This document shows positions 1 to 7,136 of a DNA stretch of 29,057 bases, in pieces (the first letter of the stretch is position 1; the number at the start of each line of letters is the position of its first letter). This DNA comes from CBDUVZ01 sp965370805. Lineage in GTDB: Bacteria > Hydrothermota > Tepidihabitantia > Tepidihabitantales > Tepidihabitantaceae. Both the position numbers and the translations under genes were made by a program. Under the pieces are notes generated by a model, which was not told where the DNA came from, ran no database searches, and saw only the letters and a list, made by a program, of their open reading frames with translations. The stretch is taken from contig CBDUVZ010000024.1 of NCBI GenBank assembly GCA_965370805.1, positions 1 through 29,057 of the forward strand, read 5' to 3'.

Positions 1-27
1 AGTTCTCTGAAACCAGCCACAGGGTAA

Positions 28-45
28 GTATAAACAGGTTTATAC
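28..45. promoter_or_regulatory. Operator-like 18-bp palindrome
   Basis: Perfect inverted repeat with 8-base arms, GTATAAAC and GTTTATAC, separated by AG. It is AT-rich inside GC-rich DNA, which is typical of binding sites for dimeric repressors. The gene it would control must lie to the left of the window, because the nearest gene inside (malic enzyme) ends here rather than starts. The symmetry is seen directly; the regulatory role is inference. Confidence 0.35.
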
Positions 46-128
46 CAATTTCCAGAGGGTTGTTTCGGCCCATCCTACGCAGGTTCGATAGTTAGCTTGA
101 GGCACAGTTCGGACGGGTGCCGACCCCC

Positions 129-404
129 CTCATGGCCAGGGGGACAACGGGGTGAGTAATCCGGGATGGCACTCAGCAGGCAATTCTCCACGTAATTCAC
201 TCCATGATTCGGCACTCGACTCCGCAGTCGATTCTCCGTAGCACTTGCAGGACTACCCGGACCGTAATCTGCCGGGCTACAGGCAGAGCAATGGGCAGGG
301 CGATTTGGAGGAGCACCTGGCAGGGCATCCGGAGGGTGATTCGGCAGGTAATCCGGAAAGCTACCTGGCAGGTGATTCGGGGAGCAATCTGAGTAGCTAT
401 CCGT
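129..404 (-). repeat. Degenerate 12-bp tandem array, 23 units
   Basis: Read on the minus strand, the sequence has a 12-base period for 276 bases (23 units). Each unit roughly follows xCN-RAY-YAY-YTN, translating as tetrapeptides such as PNHL, PDYL, PNHP, PDAL, VNYV. Units are strongly diverged, but positions 4-8 of the unit stay conserved. The array matches the pattern of a second array at 24340-24591 on the plus strand (ANHV, ANYV, PNYV). It lies outside any recognisable gene, downstream of the malic enzyme terminator. Function unknown. Confidence 0.75.
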
Positions 405-464
405 GGATGTGGCGGTTCCGGGCAGGGTCCGGACTGGCAGGACCGATAGGACCTGTACTGCGTA

Positions 465-490
465 GCGGGGCGGCCGAGAGGCCGCCCCGC
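465..490 (-). terminator. GC-rich stem-loop after malic enzyme
   Basis: Perfect 11-bp stem (GCGGGGCGGCC pairing with GGCCGCCCCGC) closed by a four-base loop. It lies 18 bases beyond the malic enzyme stop codon, the right place to end the acs-transporter-malic enzyme transcript. No T-tract follows on the minus strand, so it may be a non-canonical terminator or an RNA 3'-end stabiliser. Confidence 0.6.
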
Positions 491-508
491 AGAAGTTGCC
501 GGTTTGGG

Positions 509-1861
509 TCAGGTCTTCGGGGCCTCGGGAATGAACCCTTCTTTCATCATGTTCTGGACCAGGTCGCGGGATGACTTGATCGTGGCAGTTGATTTCTTCA
601 TCAGTTCGTCCCTGGTCATGATGGTCCGGGCGACTCCCTGCTCGATTGCCTTCATGCCGACTGCGACCGCTTCGCGCGGGAAGACTTCCCAGTCGTCCAT
701 CGTCGGAATCAGATAGTCCGGCTTCAGGCCGCGGTCTTCGGCGACTTTGGCCAGTTCGAGCGCGGCGACGATGCACATCTCATCGGTAATCGTCTTCGCG
801 TTGACGTCGAGCGCGCCCCGGAAGATGCCCGGGAACCCGAGCGAGTTGTTGACCTGGTTCGGGAAGTCGGAACGGCCGGTCGCAACGACCGCGGCGCCGG
901 CTTCCAGAGCGTCCCATGGCCAGATTTCGGGAATCGGGTTGGCGCAGACGAACACGATTGCGTCTTTGGCCATGGTCTTGACCCATTCGGGTTTGATCGT
1001 GTCCGGGCCGGGTTTGGACAGGGCGATGAGTACGTCCGCGCCGCGCATCGCATCCGCGGCTGTTCCTTTGAGGTTCTCCGCGTTGGAGATATTGGCCCAA
1101 TGCCATTTCTGTTTGAATTTCTCCTCAAGGTCGGTGCGGCCTCGGTGCAGGGTGCCTTTGGAGTCGGCCATGATGATGTTCCCGGGTTCGACCCCGCCCT
1201 TGGTGATGACGCGAGCGATGGCGATGTTGGCCGCTCCGGCACCGAACATGGCGACTTTGACCTTGCCCAGTTCCTTGCCGACGACTTTGACCGCGTTGAC
1301 CAGGCCGGCAAGGGTGACGGCCGCGGTGCCCTGCTGGTCGTCGTGCCAGACCGGCACGTTCATCTCTTCGCGCAGGGTGTCGAGAATCCGGAAGCATTTG
1401 GGCTGGGAGATGTCTTCGAGGTTGAACCCGCCGAAGGAGGGTTCGAGCAGTTTGGCGGTGCGGATGAACTCGTCCGGGTCTTTGGTGCGGAGCGCAATCG
1501 GCACCGCATCGACGCCGCCGAGATACTTGAAGAGCAGGGCTTTGCCTTCCATCACCGGCATTGAGGCCTCGGGACCGATGTCGCCGAGTCCGAGGACCCG
1601 GGTGCCGTCGGTCAGGACGCAGATGGTATTGGCCCGGTTGGTGTGGATGTAGGATTTCTCGACGTCTTTCTCGATGTCGAGGCAGGGCTTAGCGACGCCG
1701 GGCGTGTACCAGATGCCGAAGTCCTGGAAGTCGCGGATGCAGCATTTGGGCACGACCTGGAACTTGCCGCGGTAGAACGGGTGCAGGATCATCGCGTCCT
1801 TGCCCGGCTGGGCAGCCTTGGCGACCAGTTGGTCGATTTCGGACTGGCTGAGTTTCTTCAT
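509..1861 (-). CDS. NAD(P)-dependent malic enzyme (malate dehydrogenase, oxaloacetate-decarboxylating)
   Basis: Oxidatively decarboxylates malate to pyruvate and CO2 in the cytoplasm, making NADH or NADPH. The 450-residue protein has the short bacterial/archaeal malic enzyme layout. The N-terminal malic domain includes WYTPGV (51-56), with the expected catalytic Tyr, the catalytic-Lys segment MEGKALLFK (104-112), and the acidic metal site in NLEDIS and WHDDQQGT (about 147-179). A Rossmann domain follows with GAGAAN (207-212), and the C-terminal motif NQVNNSLGFPGIFRGALDV (335-353) is conserved. The ATG is preceded by AAAGGA. The gene follows the OFA transporter by 24 bases, so it is probably the last gene of an acs-transporter-malic enzyme operon and ends before a GC-rich stem-loop. 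Cofactor preference (NAD or NADP) cannot be read reliably. Family assignment is very secure. Confidence 0.96.
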   Translation of the reverse strand: MKKLSQSEIDQLVAKAAQPGKDAMILHPFYRGKFQVVPKCCIRDFQDFGIWYTPGVAKPCLDIEKDVEKSYIHTNRANTICVLTDGTRVLGLGDIGPEASMPVMEGKALLFKYLGGVDAVPIALRTKDPDEFIRTAKLLEPSFGGFNLEDISQPKCFRILDTLREEMNVPVWHDDQQGTAAVTLAGLVNAVKVVGKELGKVKVAMFGAGAANIAIARVITKGGVEPGNIIMADSKGTLHRGRTDLEEKFKQKWHWANISNAENLKGTAADAMRGADVLIALSKPGPDTIKPEWVKTMAKDAIVFVCANPIPEIWPWDALEAGAAVVATGRSDFPNQVNNSLGFPGIFRGALDVNAKTITDEMCIVAALELAKVAEDRGLKPDYLIPTMDDWEVFPREAVAVGMKAIEQGVARTIMTRDELMKKSTATIKSSRDLVQNMMKEGFIPEAPKT

Positions 1862-1885
1862 GGATTGCGTTCCTTTCTTGAACGT

Positions 1886-3403
1886 CTATTGTGCCCGCAG
1901 TTTTGCTTTGGGTTGCCCAACGAGCATGATGATTCCCGCCGCGACTAGGCAAAGGACTCCACAGATGGTGAATGCCAACGGGAAGTTGTTGAGGTCTCCA
2001 AGTCGTCCGCCTAGGATCGGACCGAAGATGCCGCCAATCCCATAGGCTAGGAATACCCAACCGTAGTTCTGGCCGACGTACTTGTTGCCAAACGTATCTG
2101 CCGTTATCGCTGGGAACAGTGCGAAGTTGCCACCGAAGTTGAACCCAATCAGCGTTGCTCCGACGAACAACAGCCATGGCGTGTCGGCCATCCACTGGAA
2201 CAGGATGACGAATATCCCCTGTGTGGCCATCATGATGATGATGGACGTCTTCCTACCGAGTTTGTCACTCACTGCTCCCCACGCGATTCGGCCCAAGCCG
2301 TTGGCTAGGGAGAAAAAGACCGCCATGGCAGTCCCGGCTACGGCGCTCGCTGCCGATGCGTCGAGGCCATGTGCCACAAGTGCTTTTATCGGGAAGAGCT
2401 TCATCAGGCCGATACTCATCAGCCCTGCGCTGGCTCCGAAGATGAAGGTTAGCAGAATCATGTAGTACTGAGGTGTTCGGAGCATTTGTCCGCTCTTGAA
2501 ATCAACAGAGCCAGCAGCGGGTGGCGCACCCGCTGCAGACTGCGGTGGACTCCAGCCCGATGGTTTCCACCCTTCAGGTGGGAACGCCATCCATATGCTT
2601 CCGATTAGGACCGTTCCCGTGAATACTGCGCCATATATCATGAACGTCGCGGGCAGCCCCATGTTGGCTATTAGTGCTCCCCAAGCACCGGCGAGTTTGA
2701 CCCACAGCAGCGCTCCGAATCCGAAACCTGCTACGGCTAAGCCCGCGACAAGGCCCTTCTTATCCGGGAACCACCGCATGGCGACGGCGATGGGGACCAC
2801 GTAAGCCAACCCGATTCCCGCACCACCGACTACCCCAATGAAAATGAGATGTGCAACGAAGGAGTGATTACCAAAGAGGCCGGCCAGCAAGTAGCCCAGA
2901 CCCAGGACGATGCCGCCCAGCATCGCGACCTTGCGAGGTCCGAACTTGGGCATCATCCGTCCGGCCAGCACCATGACAATCGCGAAGAGCGCAAGACCAA
3001 CCGCGAACACGGCTTGGCTTTGTGTCTTGTTGAACCCGTAGGTGAGTTGTTCTATGCGCTTACTCCCCACGAACCTTGTTACGGTGGCACCTGTTTTCTC
3101 TGTGACCGTTCTGATTCTCCCCTTGATATCCTCCTGACGGGCCGAATCGGGTTCACTCTTCAACTGGTTGGAGAGGTGCTTGATTTCCTCGCGGGGGAGT
3201 TCGAGTTCGGCTGACATCTCATCGAGCGCCGCTTCGGTTAGTCCAAGTTGTCCTGCGTGGTATACGTCTACTACCTCCACGGGGAGCTTCGCAGTCAGAG
3301 TCGGCGTGAAGACTGACCACGCGTAGATGGCGCCTAGACAGAGTTGGATCAGGATTGCGCCGACAACAACCAGCCAGCGGTTCATCACTTTCTGTTCACT
3401 CAT
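1886..3403 (-). CDS. OFA-family MFS carboxylate transporter with a large first loop
   Basis: Major facilitator inner-membrane transporter of the oxalate/formate antiporter (OFA) family, whose known members carry oxalate, formate, pyruvate or lactate. TM1 (about residues 9-30) carries the OFA signature QLCLGAIYAWSVF. The cytoplasmic loop motif GRMMPKFGPRK lies near 147-157, followed by further hydrophobic segments to residue 495. At 505 residues it is longer than the usual ~400-430. The excess sits between TM1 and TM2 (about 40-118), a charged, helix-rich segment with no hydrophobic stretch that should lie outside the membrane. It sits between acetyl-CoA synthetase and malic enzyme, which suggests a monocarboxylate or dicarboxylate substrate. 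Codon choice looks less GC-biased than in either neighbour, with several CTA leucines. The exact substrate is unknown. Confidence 0.9.
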   Translation of the reverse strand: MSEQKVMNRWLVVVGAILIQLCLGAIYAWSVFTPTLTAKLPVEVVDVYHAGQLGLTEAALDEMSAELELPREEIKHLSNQLKSEPDSARQEDIKGRIRTVTEKTGATVTRFVGSKRIEQLTYGFNKTQSQAVFAVGLALFAIVMVLAGRMMPKFGPRKVAMLGGIVLGLGYLLAGLFGNHSFVAHLIFIGVVGGAGIGLAYVVPIAVAMRWFPDKKGLVAGLAVAGFGFGALLWVKLAGAWGALIANMGLPATFMIYGAVFTGTVLIGSIWMAFPPEGWKPSGWSPPQSAAGAPPAAGSVDFKSGQMLRTPQYYMILLTFIFGASAGLMSIGLMKLFPIKALVAHGLDASAASAVAGTAMAVFFSLANGLGRIAWGAVSDKLGRKTSIIIMMATQGIFVILFQWMADTPWLLFVGATLIGFNFGGNFALFPAITADTFGNKYVGQNYGWVFLAYGIGGIFGPILGGRLGDLNNFPLAFTICGVLCLVAAGIIMLVGQPKAKLRAQ

Positions 3404-3511
3404 GGGGTTTCCTTCTCAGGAGTCAGGTTCCGTTCAGGTCCGGAAGTTCCAGAAATGGCAGGCGGACTGCCGAACGCAGAGTCCGAGCAGCCCGCCTGCA
3501 TGGTTGTGTTC

Positions 3512-5410
3512 CTAATCGTCGAGCGTGGACGTGTCGCCCGACTTCCGGCCCAGCGCTTCGTCCTTGAGCAGGCGGCGCATAATCTTGCCGGAACGGGTCT
3601 TGGGCAGTTTGTCCCGGAACTCGATCGAGTCGGGCCGGGCGATGGGACCGATTTCGGTGCCCACCCACTTGATCAACTCGGTCTTGAGTTCGTCGGTTTT
3701 CTCGACGCCCATCTTGAGCGTGACGTAGGCCTTGGGTACGTCGCCCTTGATTTCGTGGGGCACGCCGACGACCGCCGCCTCGGCCACCGCTTTGTGCGAC
3801 ACCAGTGCGGATTCCACTTCCGCGGTCCCGAGCCGGTGTCCGGCGACGTTCAGCACTTCGTCGACGCGGCCGCGGAACCAGAAGTAACCGTCTTCGTCGC
3901 GCATGACACTGTCACCCATCAGGTACTTGCCCGGGAAGCGCGACCAGTACGTTTCCTTGTACCGGTCCGGGTTCTTGTAGATGGTGCGGAGCATCGCAGG
4001 CCACGGCTTGAGCAGCACGCCGAGGCCGTTCTCGCCGGGTTTCGCCGGGTTGCCGTCATTGTCGAGCACAGCGGCCTGGACCCCGGGGAGCGGCTTCGTC
4101 GCCGAGCCGGCCTTGAGCGGGGTAATCGGCAGGGGGGAGATCATGAAGTTGCCGGTTTCGGTCTGCCACCAGGTGTCCATAATCTGCAGCTTGCCGCCGC
4201 CGATGTGCTTGCGATACCAGCGCCACGCCTCGGGGTTGATCGGCTCGCCGACCGAGCCGAGCAGCCGGAGCGAACTGAGGTCGTGCTTGGCCGGGAACTC
4301 CTCGCCGAACCGCATGAACATCCGGATTGCGGTCGGGGAGGTGTAGAGGATGGTCGCCTTTTCGCGCGCGATGATGCTCCAGAGCCGATCCGGGGCCGGG
4401 AAGTCGGGTGCACCCTCGTACATGATCGACGTCGCGCCCAGCATCAGCGGGGCATAGACGATGTAGGAGTGCCCGGTGACCCAGCCGATGTCGGCCGCGC
4501 ACCAGTACACGTCGTCCGGCTTCATGTCGAACACGAACTTCAGGGTCGAGTACGTGCCGACCGCGTACCCGCCGTGCACGTGGACGATGCCCTTGGGCTT
4601 GCCGGTCGTGCCCGAAGTGTAGAGCATGTAGAGCATGTCCTCGGAGTCCATCGGCTCGGCCTCGCACTCGTCGGACATGCCGTCGATCAGGTCGTGCCAC
4701 CATACGTCGCGGCCGTCCTTCATCTCGACGTCGTTGCCGGCCCGCTTGTAGACGATGCAGTGTTCGCAGCACGGTGCTTCGGCCATCGCACCGTCGGCAT
4801 TGACCTTCAGCGGGACGACCTTGCCGCGGCGGTAGGCGCCGTCACAGGTGATGAGGACCTTGGAGTCGGCGTCGACGATGCGGTCGCGCAGCGAACCGGA
4901 GGAGAAGCCGGAGAACACGACCGAATGGACGGTGCCGATCTTGGCACAGGCCAGCATCGCGACCGGGTTCTGCGGGATCATCGGCATGTACAGGGTGACG
5001 CGGTCGCCCTTCTTCACGCCGAGCTTCTTCAGCCCGTTGGCGAACTTGTTCACTTCCTTGTGCAGTTGCTCGTAGGTCCAGCGCTCCACCTCGCCCGGCT
5101 CGGACTCGTAGATGTAGGCGACCTTGTCCTTGACCGGGGTCTTCATGTGGCGGTCAAGGCAGTTGTGCGTGATGTTGAACTTGCCGCCGGTGAACCACTT
5201 GAAGAACGGGGCGCCCGAATCGTCGAGCACTTTGTCCCAGGGCTTGAACCAGTCGAGGTCCTTGGCGACTTCGCTCCAGTACCACTCGTGGTCTTCGGCG
5301 CGCTTCAGCAGGGCATCCAGGTCGCTGATGCCGTGCTTGTCCATGAAGGCCTTGATGTTTGAGTTCTCTACCAGCTCTTTGGGCGGCTGGTATAGTTGTT
5401 CTTGTGCCAT
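3512..5410 (-). CDS. acs: Acetyl-CoA synthetase (AMP-forming)
   Basis: Converts acetate, ATP and CoA to acetyl-CoA, AMP and pyrophosphate in the cytoplasm. The 632-residue protein is full length for the family. The phosphate-binding loop TSGTTGKPKG is at 265-274, the adenylation motif WWQTETG at 414-420, and the hinge region GRVDEVLNVAGHRLGTAEVE at 514-533. The C-terminal PKTRSGKIMRR (603-613) contains the conserved lysine (about 609) that is reversibly acetylated in other Acs enzymes. I chose the ATG at 5410 rather than the longer open frame to 5602 because of a perfect AAAGGAGG seven bases upstream; the upstream 64 codons look non-coding. It is probably the first gene of the operon with the OFA transporter and malic enzyme. 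The pyrophosphate it makes is a substrate for the membrane pyrophosphatase at 8167-10344. Confidence 0.97.
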   Translation of the reverse strand: MAQEQLYQPPKELVENSNIKAFMDKHGISDLDALLKRAEDHEWYWSEVAKDLDWFKPWDKVLDDSGAPFFKWFTGGKFNITHNCLDRHMKTPVKDKVAYIYESEPGEVERWTYEQLHKEVNKFANGLKKLGVKKGDRVTLYMPMIPQNPVAMLACAKIGTVHSVVFSGFSSGSLRDRIVDADSKVLITCDGAYRRGKVVPLKVNADGAMAEAPCCEHCIVYKRAGNDVEMKDGRDVWWHDLIDGMSDECEAEPMDSEDMLYMLYTSGTTGKPKGIVHVHGGYAVGTYSTLKFVFDMKPDDVYWCAADIGWVTGHSYIVYAPLMLGATSIMYEGAPDFPAPDRLWSIIAREKATILYTSPTAIRMFMRFGEEFPAKHDLSSLRLLGSVGEPINPEAWRWYRKHIGGGKLQIMDTWWQTETGNFMISPLPITPLKAGSATKPLPGVQAAVLDNDGNPAKPGENGLGVLLKPWPAMLRTIYKNPDRYKETYWSRFPGKYLMGDSVMRDEDGYFWFRGRVDEVLNVAGHRLGTAEVESALVSHKAVAEAAVVGVPHEIKGDVPKAYVTLKMGVEKTDELKTELIKWVGTEIGPIARPDSIEFRDKLPKTRSGKIMRRLLKDEALGRKSGDTSTLDD

Positions 5411-5417
5411 GCAGTTT

Positions 5418-5425
5418 CCTCCTTT
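5418..5425 (-). promoter_or_regulatory. Shine-Dalgarno site of acs
   Basis: AAAGGAGG on the minus strand with seven bases to the ATG at 5410. It decides the start against the longer in-frame open reading frame. Confidence 0.85.
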
Positions 5426-5577
5426 GGCTGCAATGTTCCGGGCAGCGAATCCTGCGTTGTCGATATTCTCAGGTTGCCTGCGCCGACTGTCCTCACCGGA
5501 CAATGACCGAAGCCAACGGCGCGCGCTGAGTATAGTCAGGCGGGTATGGGTGTCAAGCAGAGTGGGGCTGAGGAGTG

Positions 5578-5635
5578 GTTCTTCCGGCCCGAGGCCGGGC
5601 ACCCGGGTTCGGGTCAGGCCTCGGGTCGGAAGAAC
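5578..5635 (-). terminator. Long stem-loop between the secreted-protein gene and acs
   Basis: Arms 5578-5596 and 5617-5635 are complementary at 18 of 19 positions, around a 20-base loop that contains a further small palindrome (ACCCGGGT). The structure begins about 60 bases after the stop of the minus-strand gene at 5697 and lies upstream of acs. It is best read as a terminator of the 8039-5697 gene group. There is no T-tract, so a leader structure for acs is also possible. Confidence 0.5.
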
Positions 5636-5696
5636 AGGATATTCCGGGCTGCTCCTTCAGCGCAGGAGTCCCGGATTTCACCGCGGGGTGGCAGGT

Positions 5697-6344
5697 CTAC
5701 CCGGGCAATCCGTCGTGCTTCTTTGCCGCGGGAAGAACAGCTTCGAACACCTTCGTGGCCGGCATTGCGGTTCCTGCTTCAAATCCGTAGTCCGGGTCAT
5801 TGAGAACCGGTGTGAGTATCAGGACTTCGCGGTCGTGGTGAGCAATGAAGTAGAGATTCAGAGCCGGGATCCTCACGACGAAGTAGGCAGACGCGTCCAG
5901 TTTGCTGGCGTCGGCATTGGCCTGCCGCGTCCTGGTCAGCATTCCGGTCAGATTGGGGCTGCCGTAGCTCATGGCAACCCAGCGTTCATCTATCTTGCCG
6001 ATAGTAACCGAGGAGCGGGTCTGTTCTTTGACGGTGACAGGATAGATGACCACGTCGATGCTGGTGAGCAGTGGGTCCGGCGGCCGGCCCGGTTCGTATT
6101 CCTGCAACCGGTCCAGCCTGACCATGAACACTCGCATCGGTACACCCAGAGCGGCTTCGCGGATTTCACCGGGTGAATCAAACCCCATTCTCGCGAAGTT
6201 CTTCTCGGTGATGAGTTCGCTGAAGGTCGCCATCGCTTTGGTTGCTACTTCCCGGGTTTCCTTGGACACCGCGAACTCCTCCTGAGCACCGCCAAGGGAA
6301 GCGACAAGAAGGATGGCTGCCAGTATGCCGATTGTGGGGCGCAT
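5697..6344 (-). CDS. Secreted protein of unknown function, paired with a papain-like lipoprotein
   Basis: I do not recognise the family. The 215-residue product starts with a clear Sec signal peptide (MRPTIGILAA then LLVASLGGA, likely cleaved near residue 20). The mature part is soluble, with no further membrane segment and no cysteine, so it should be periplasmic or exported. The middle (about 90-165) alternates hydrophobic and charged residues, suggesting beta structure. Its ATG overlaps the stop codon of the upstream peptidase-like gene (TAATG), and a good GAAGGAGG site lies inside that gene's end, so the two are almost certainly co-translated. By analogy with other secreted papain-like proteases encoded next to small partners, it could be an inhibitor, chaperone or substrate, but nothing in the sequence proves this. 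Confidence 0.8.
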   Translation of the reverse strand: MRPTIGILAAILLVASLGGAQEEFAVSKETREVATKAMATFSELITEKNFARMGFDSPGEIREAALGVPMRVFMVRLDRLQEYEPGRPPDPLLTSIDVVIYPVTVKEQTRSSVTIGKIDERWVAMSYGSPNLTGMLTRTRQANADASKLDASAYFVVRIPALNLYFIAHHDREVLILTPVLNDPDYGFEAGTAMPATKVFEAVLPAAKKHDGLPG

Positions 6345-6937
6345 TAGTCACCTCCTTCGTACTTGAGGTTGTAGAAGTCATCCCAGTGGGTGTATCCGGG
6401 GGCACTGACGTAAGCATCATAGGTGATGAATTGGTGGTCGCCGACGTTCGGGGGTAAGGGGTCGTACATCTCCACCTGGTTTACGCCGTCGACGGTACGA
6501 TACCCGATGGCAATCATCATGTGACCGCCGTTGCCGATCCAGTGCCAGGTGAAGCAGAAAGGCTTCTTGCCGCAGTACGAGTTCGTGGATATCTGTCGCT
6601 TCAGAGTGTCCCAACCGAGAGCCGCGTCGTTGGTCCGGTCGAAGCCGAAGTCATACTTCGCGAACTCAGGCCAGCCGGTCACGTTGCAGACTCCCGGCGT
6701 CGGTGTATTGCAGCAGTCCGTGCGGCCGGTCCGGTTGTTTACCTGGACGCACTGGGCCACGTCATGACCCAGGTAGTCCATTGCCATCTGACCGCTTGCC
6801 GCCCAGCACCAGTTGCTCATTCCCTGCGGGTGAAGCGTTACGGCCAGCGACTCGGATGGTCCGGGTTCGCAGCAGCCTCCGATGAGCAGTGCGATGCATC
6901 CGAACAGCGCAATGTGCGCGAGGCGTTTTCTGAACAT
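6344..6937 (-). CDS. Lipoprotein with papain-like cysteine peptidase fold (C39/AvrRpt2-like)
   Basis: A 197-residue predicted lipoprotein: an N-terminal hydrophobic segment ends in IGGC (lipidated Cys 22), which would anchor it to a membrane. The motif SNWCWAA (41-47) with Cys 44 is the nucleophile motif of papain-like families such as AvrRpt2/C70 and C39. GGHMMIAIGY (137-146) supplies the histidine (139), and MYDPLPPNVG (157-166) the usual third catalytic residue, Asp 159. Extra cysteines at 63, 75, 76, 84, 122 and 128 suggest disulfides, fitting an extracytoplasmic location. The ATG at 6937 is chosen over the frame open to 7015 because AAAAGGAGG lies five bases upstream. The gene is coupled to the downstream secreted protein by a TAATG overlap. 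The substrate is unknown; self-processing or toxin-like activity are possibilities. Confidence 0.82.
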   Translation of the reverse strand: MFRKRLAHIALFGCIALLIGGCCEPGPSESLAVTLHPQGMSNWCWAASGQMAMDYLGHDVAQCVQVNNRTGRTDCCNTPTPGVCNVTGWPEFAKYDFGFDRTNDAALGWDTLKRQISTNSYCGKKPFCFTWHWIGNGGHMMIAIGYRTVDGVNQVEMYDPLPPNVGDHQFITYDAYVSAPGYTHWDDFYNLKYEGGD

Positions 6938-6942
6938 CCAAA

Positions 6943-6951
6943 CCTCCTTTT
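6943..6951 (-). promoter_or_regulatory. Shine-Dalgarno site of the papain-like lipoprotein
   Basis: AAAAGGAGG on the minus strand, five bases before the ATG at 6937. It supports this start, which places the signal peptide at the exact N-terminus. Confidence 0.8.
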
Positions 6952-7136
6952 CAGCTTGGCCGGCGTAGGTTTCGGACAGGGCCTCCCACCGGCCGCGGAG
7001 AACCCTGTTCTTCATCCGGTGTTCCCAGGCTAAGCGCCAGGCGTTCCTCCTTTCCTGTGTATTGCATCACAGGGAAACCGGTTCGCCCGGGATTTCCGTG
7101 GGCAGGTTGTTCTATGTGTCGGCGGATGGTGCGTCC

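Larger units (their letters stand above)
1..464. other. Non-coding stretch left of malic enzyme
   Basis: I see no credible gene. The open frames here (for example a minus-strand frame over 75-776 and a plus-strand frame over 245-574) have low-complexity Arg/Pro-rich or tetrapeptide-repeat translations. They stay open because a 12-bp periodic array (129-404) cannot break a reading frame. The stretch also holds the palindrome at 28-45. Confidence 0.6.

Noticed and set aside
75..776. 233-codon minus-strand frame left of and inside malic enzyme
   Set aside because: Half overlaps the malic enzyme gene in another frame and the other half is the 12-bp array; no family resemblance.
3344..5362. Plus-strand 672-codon open frame opposite acetyl-CoA synthetase
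   Set aside because: It is the antisense of a high-GC gene whose third positions make the opposite frame open. The translation is Val/Asp/His/Arg-rich with no motif, while the minus strand encodes an unmistakable Acs.
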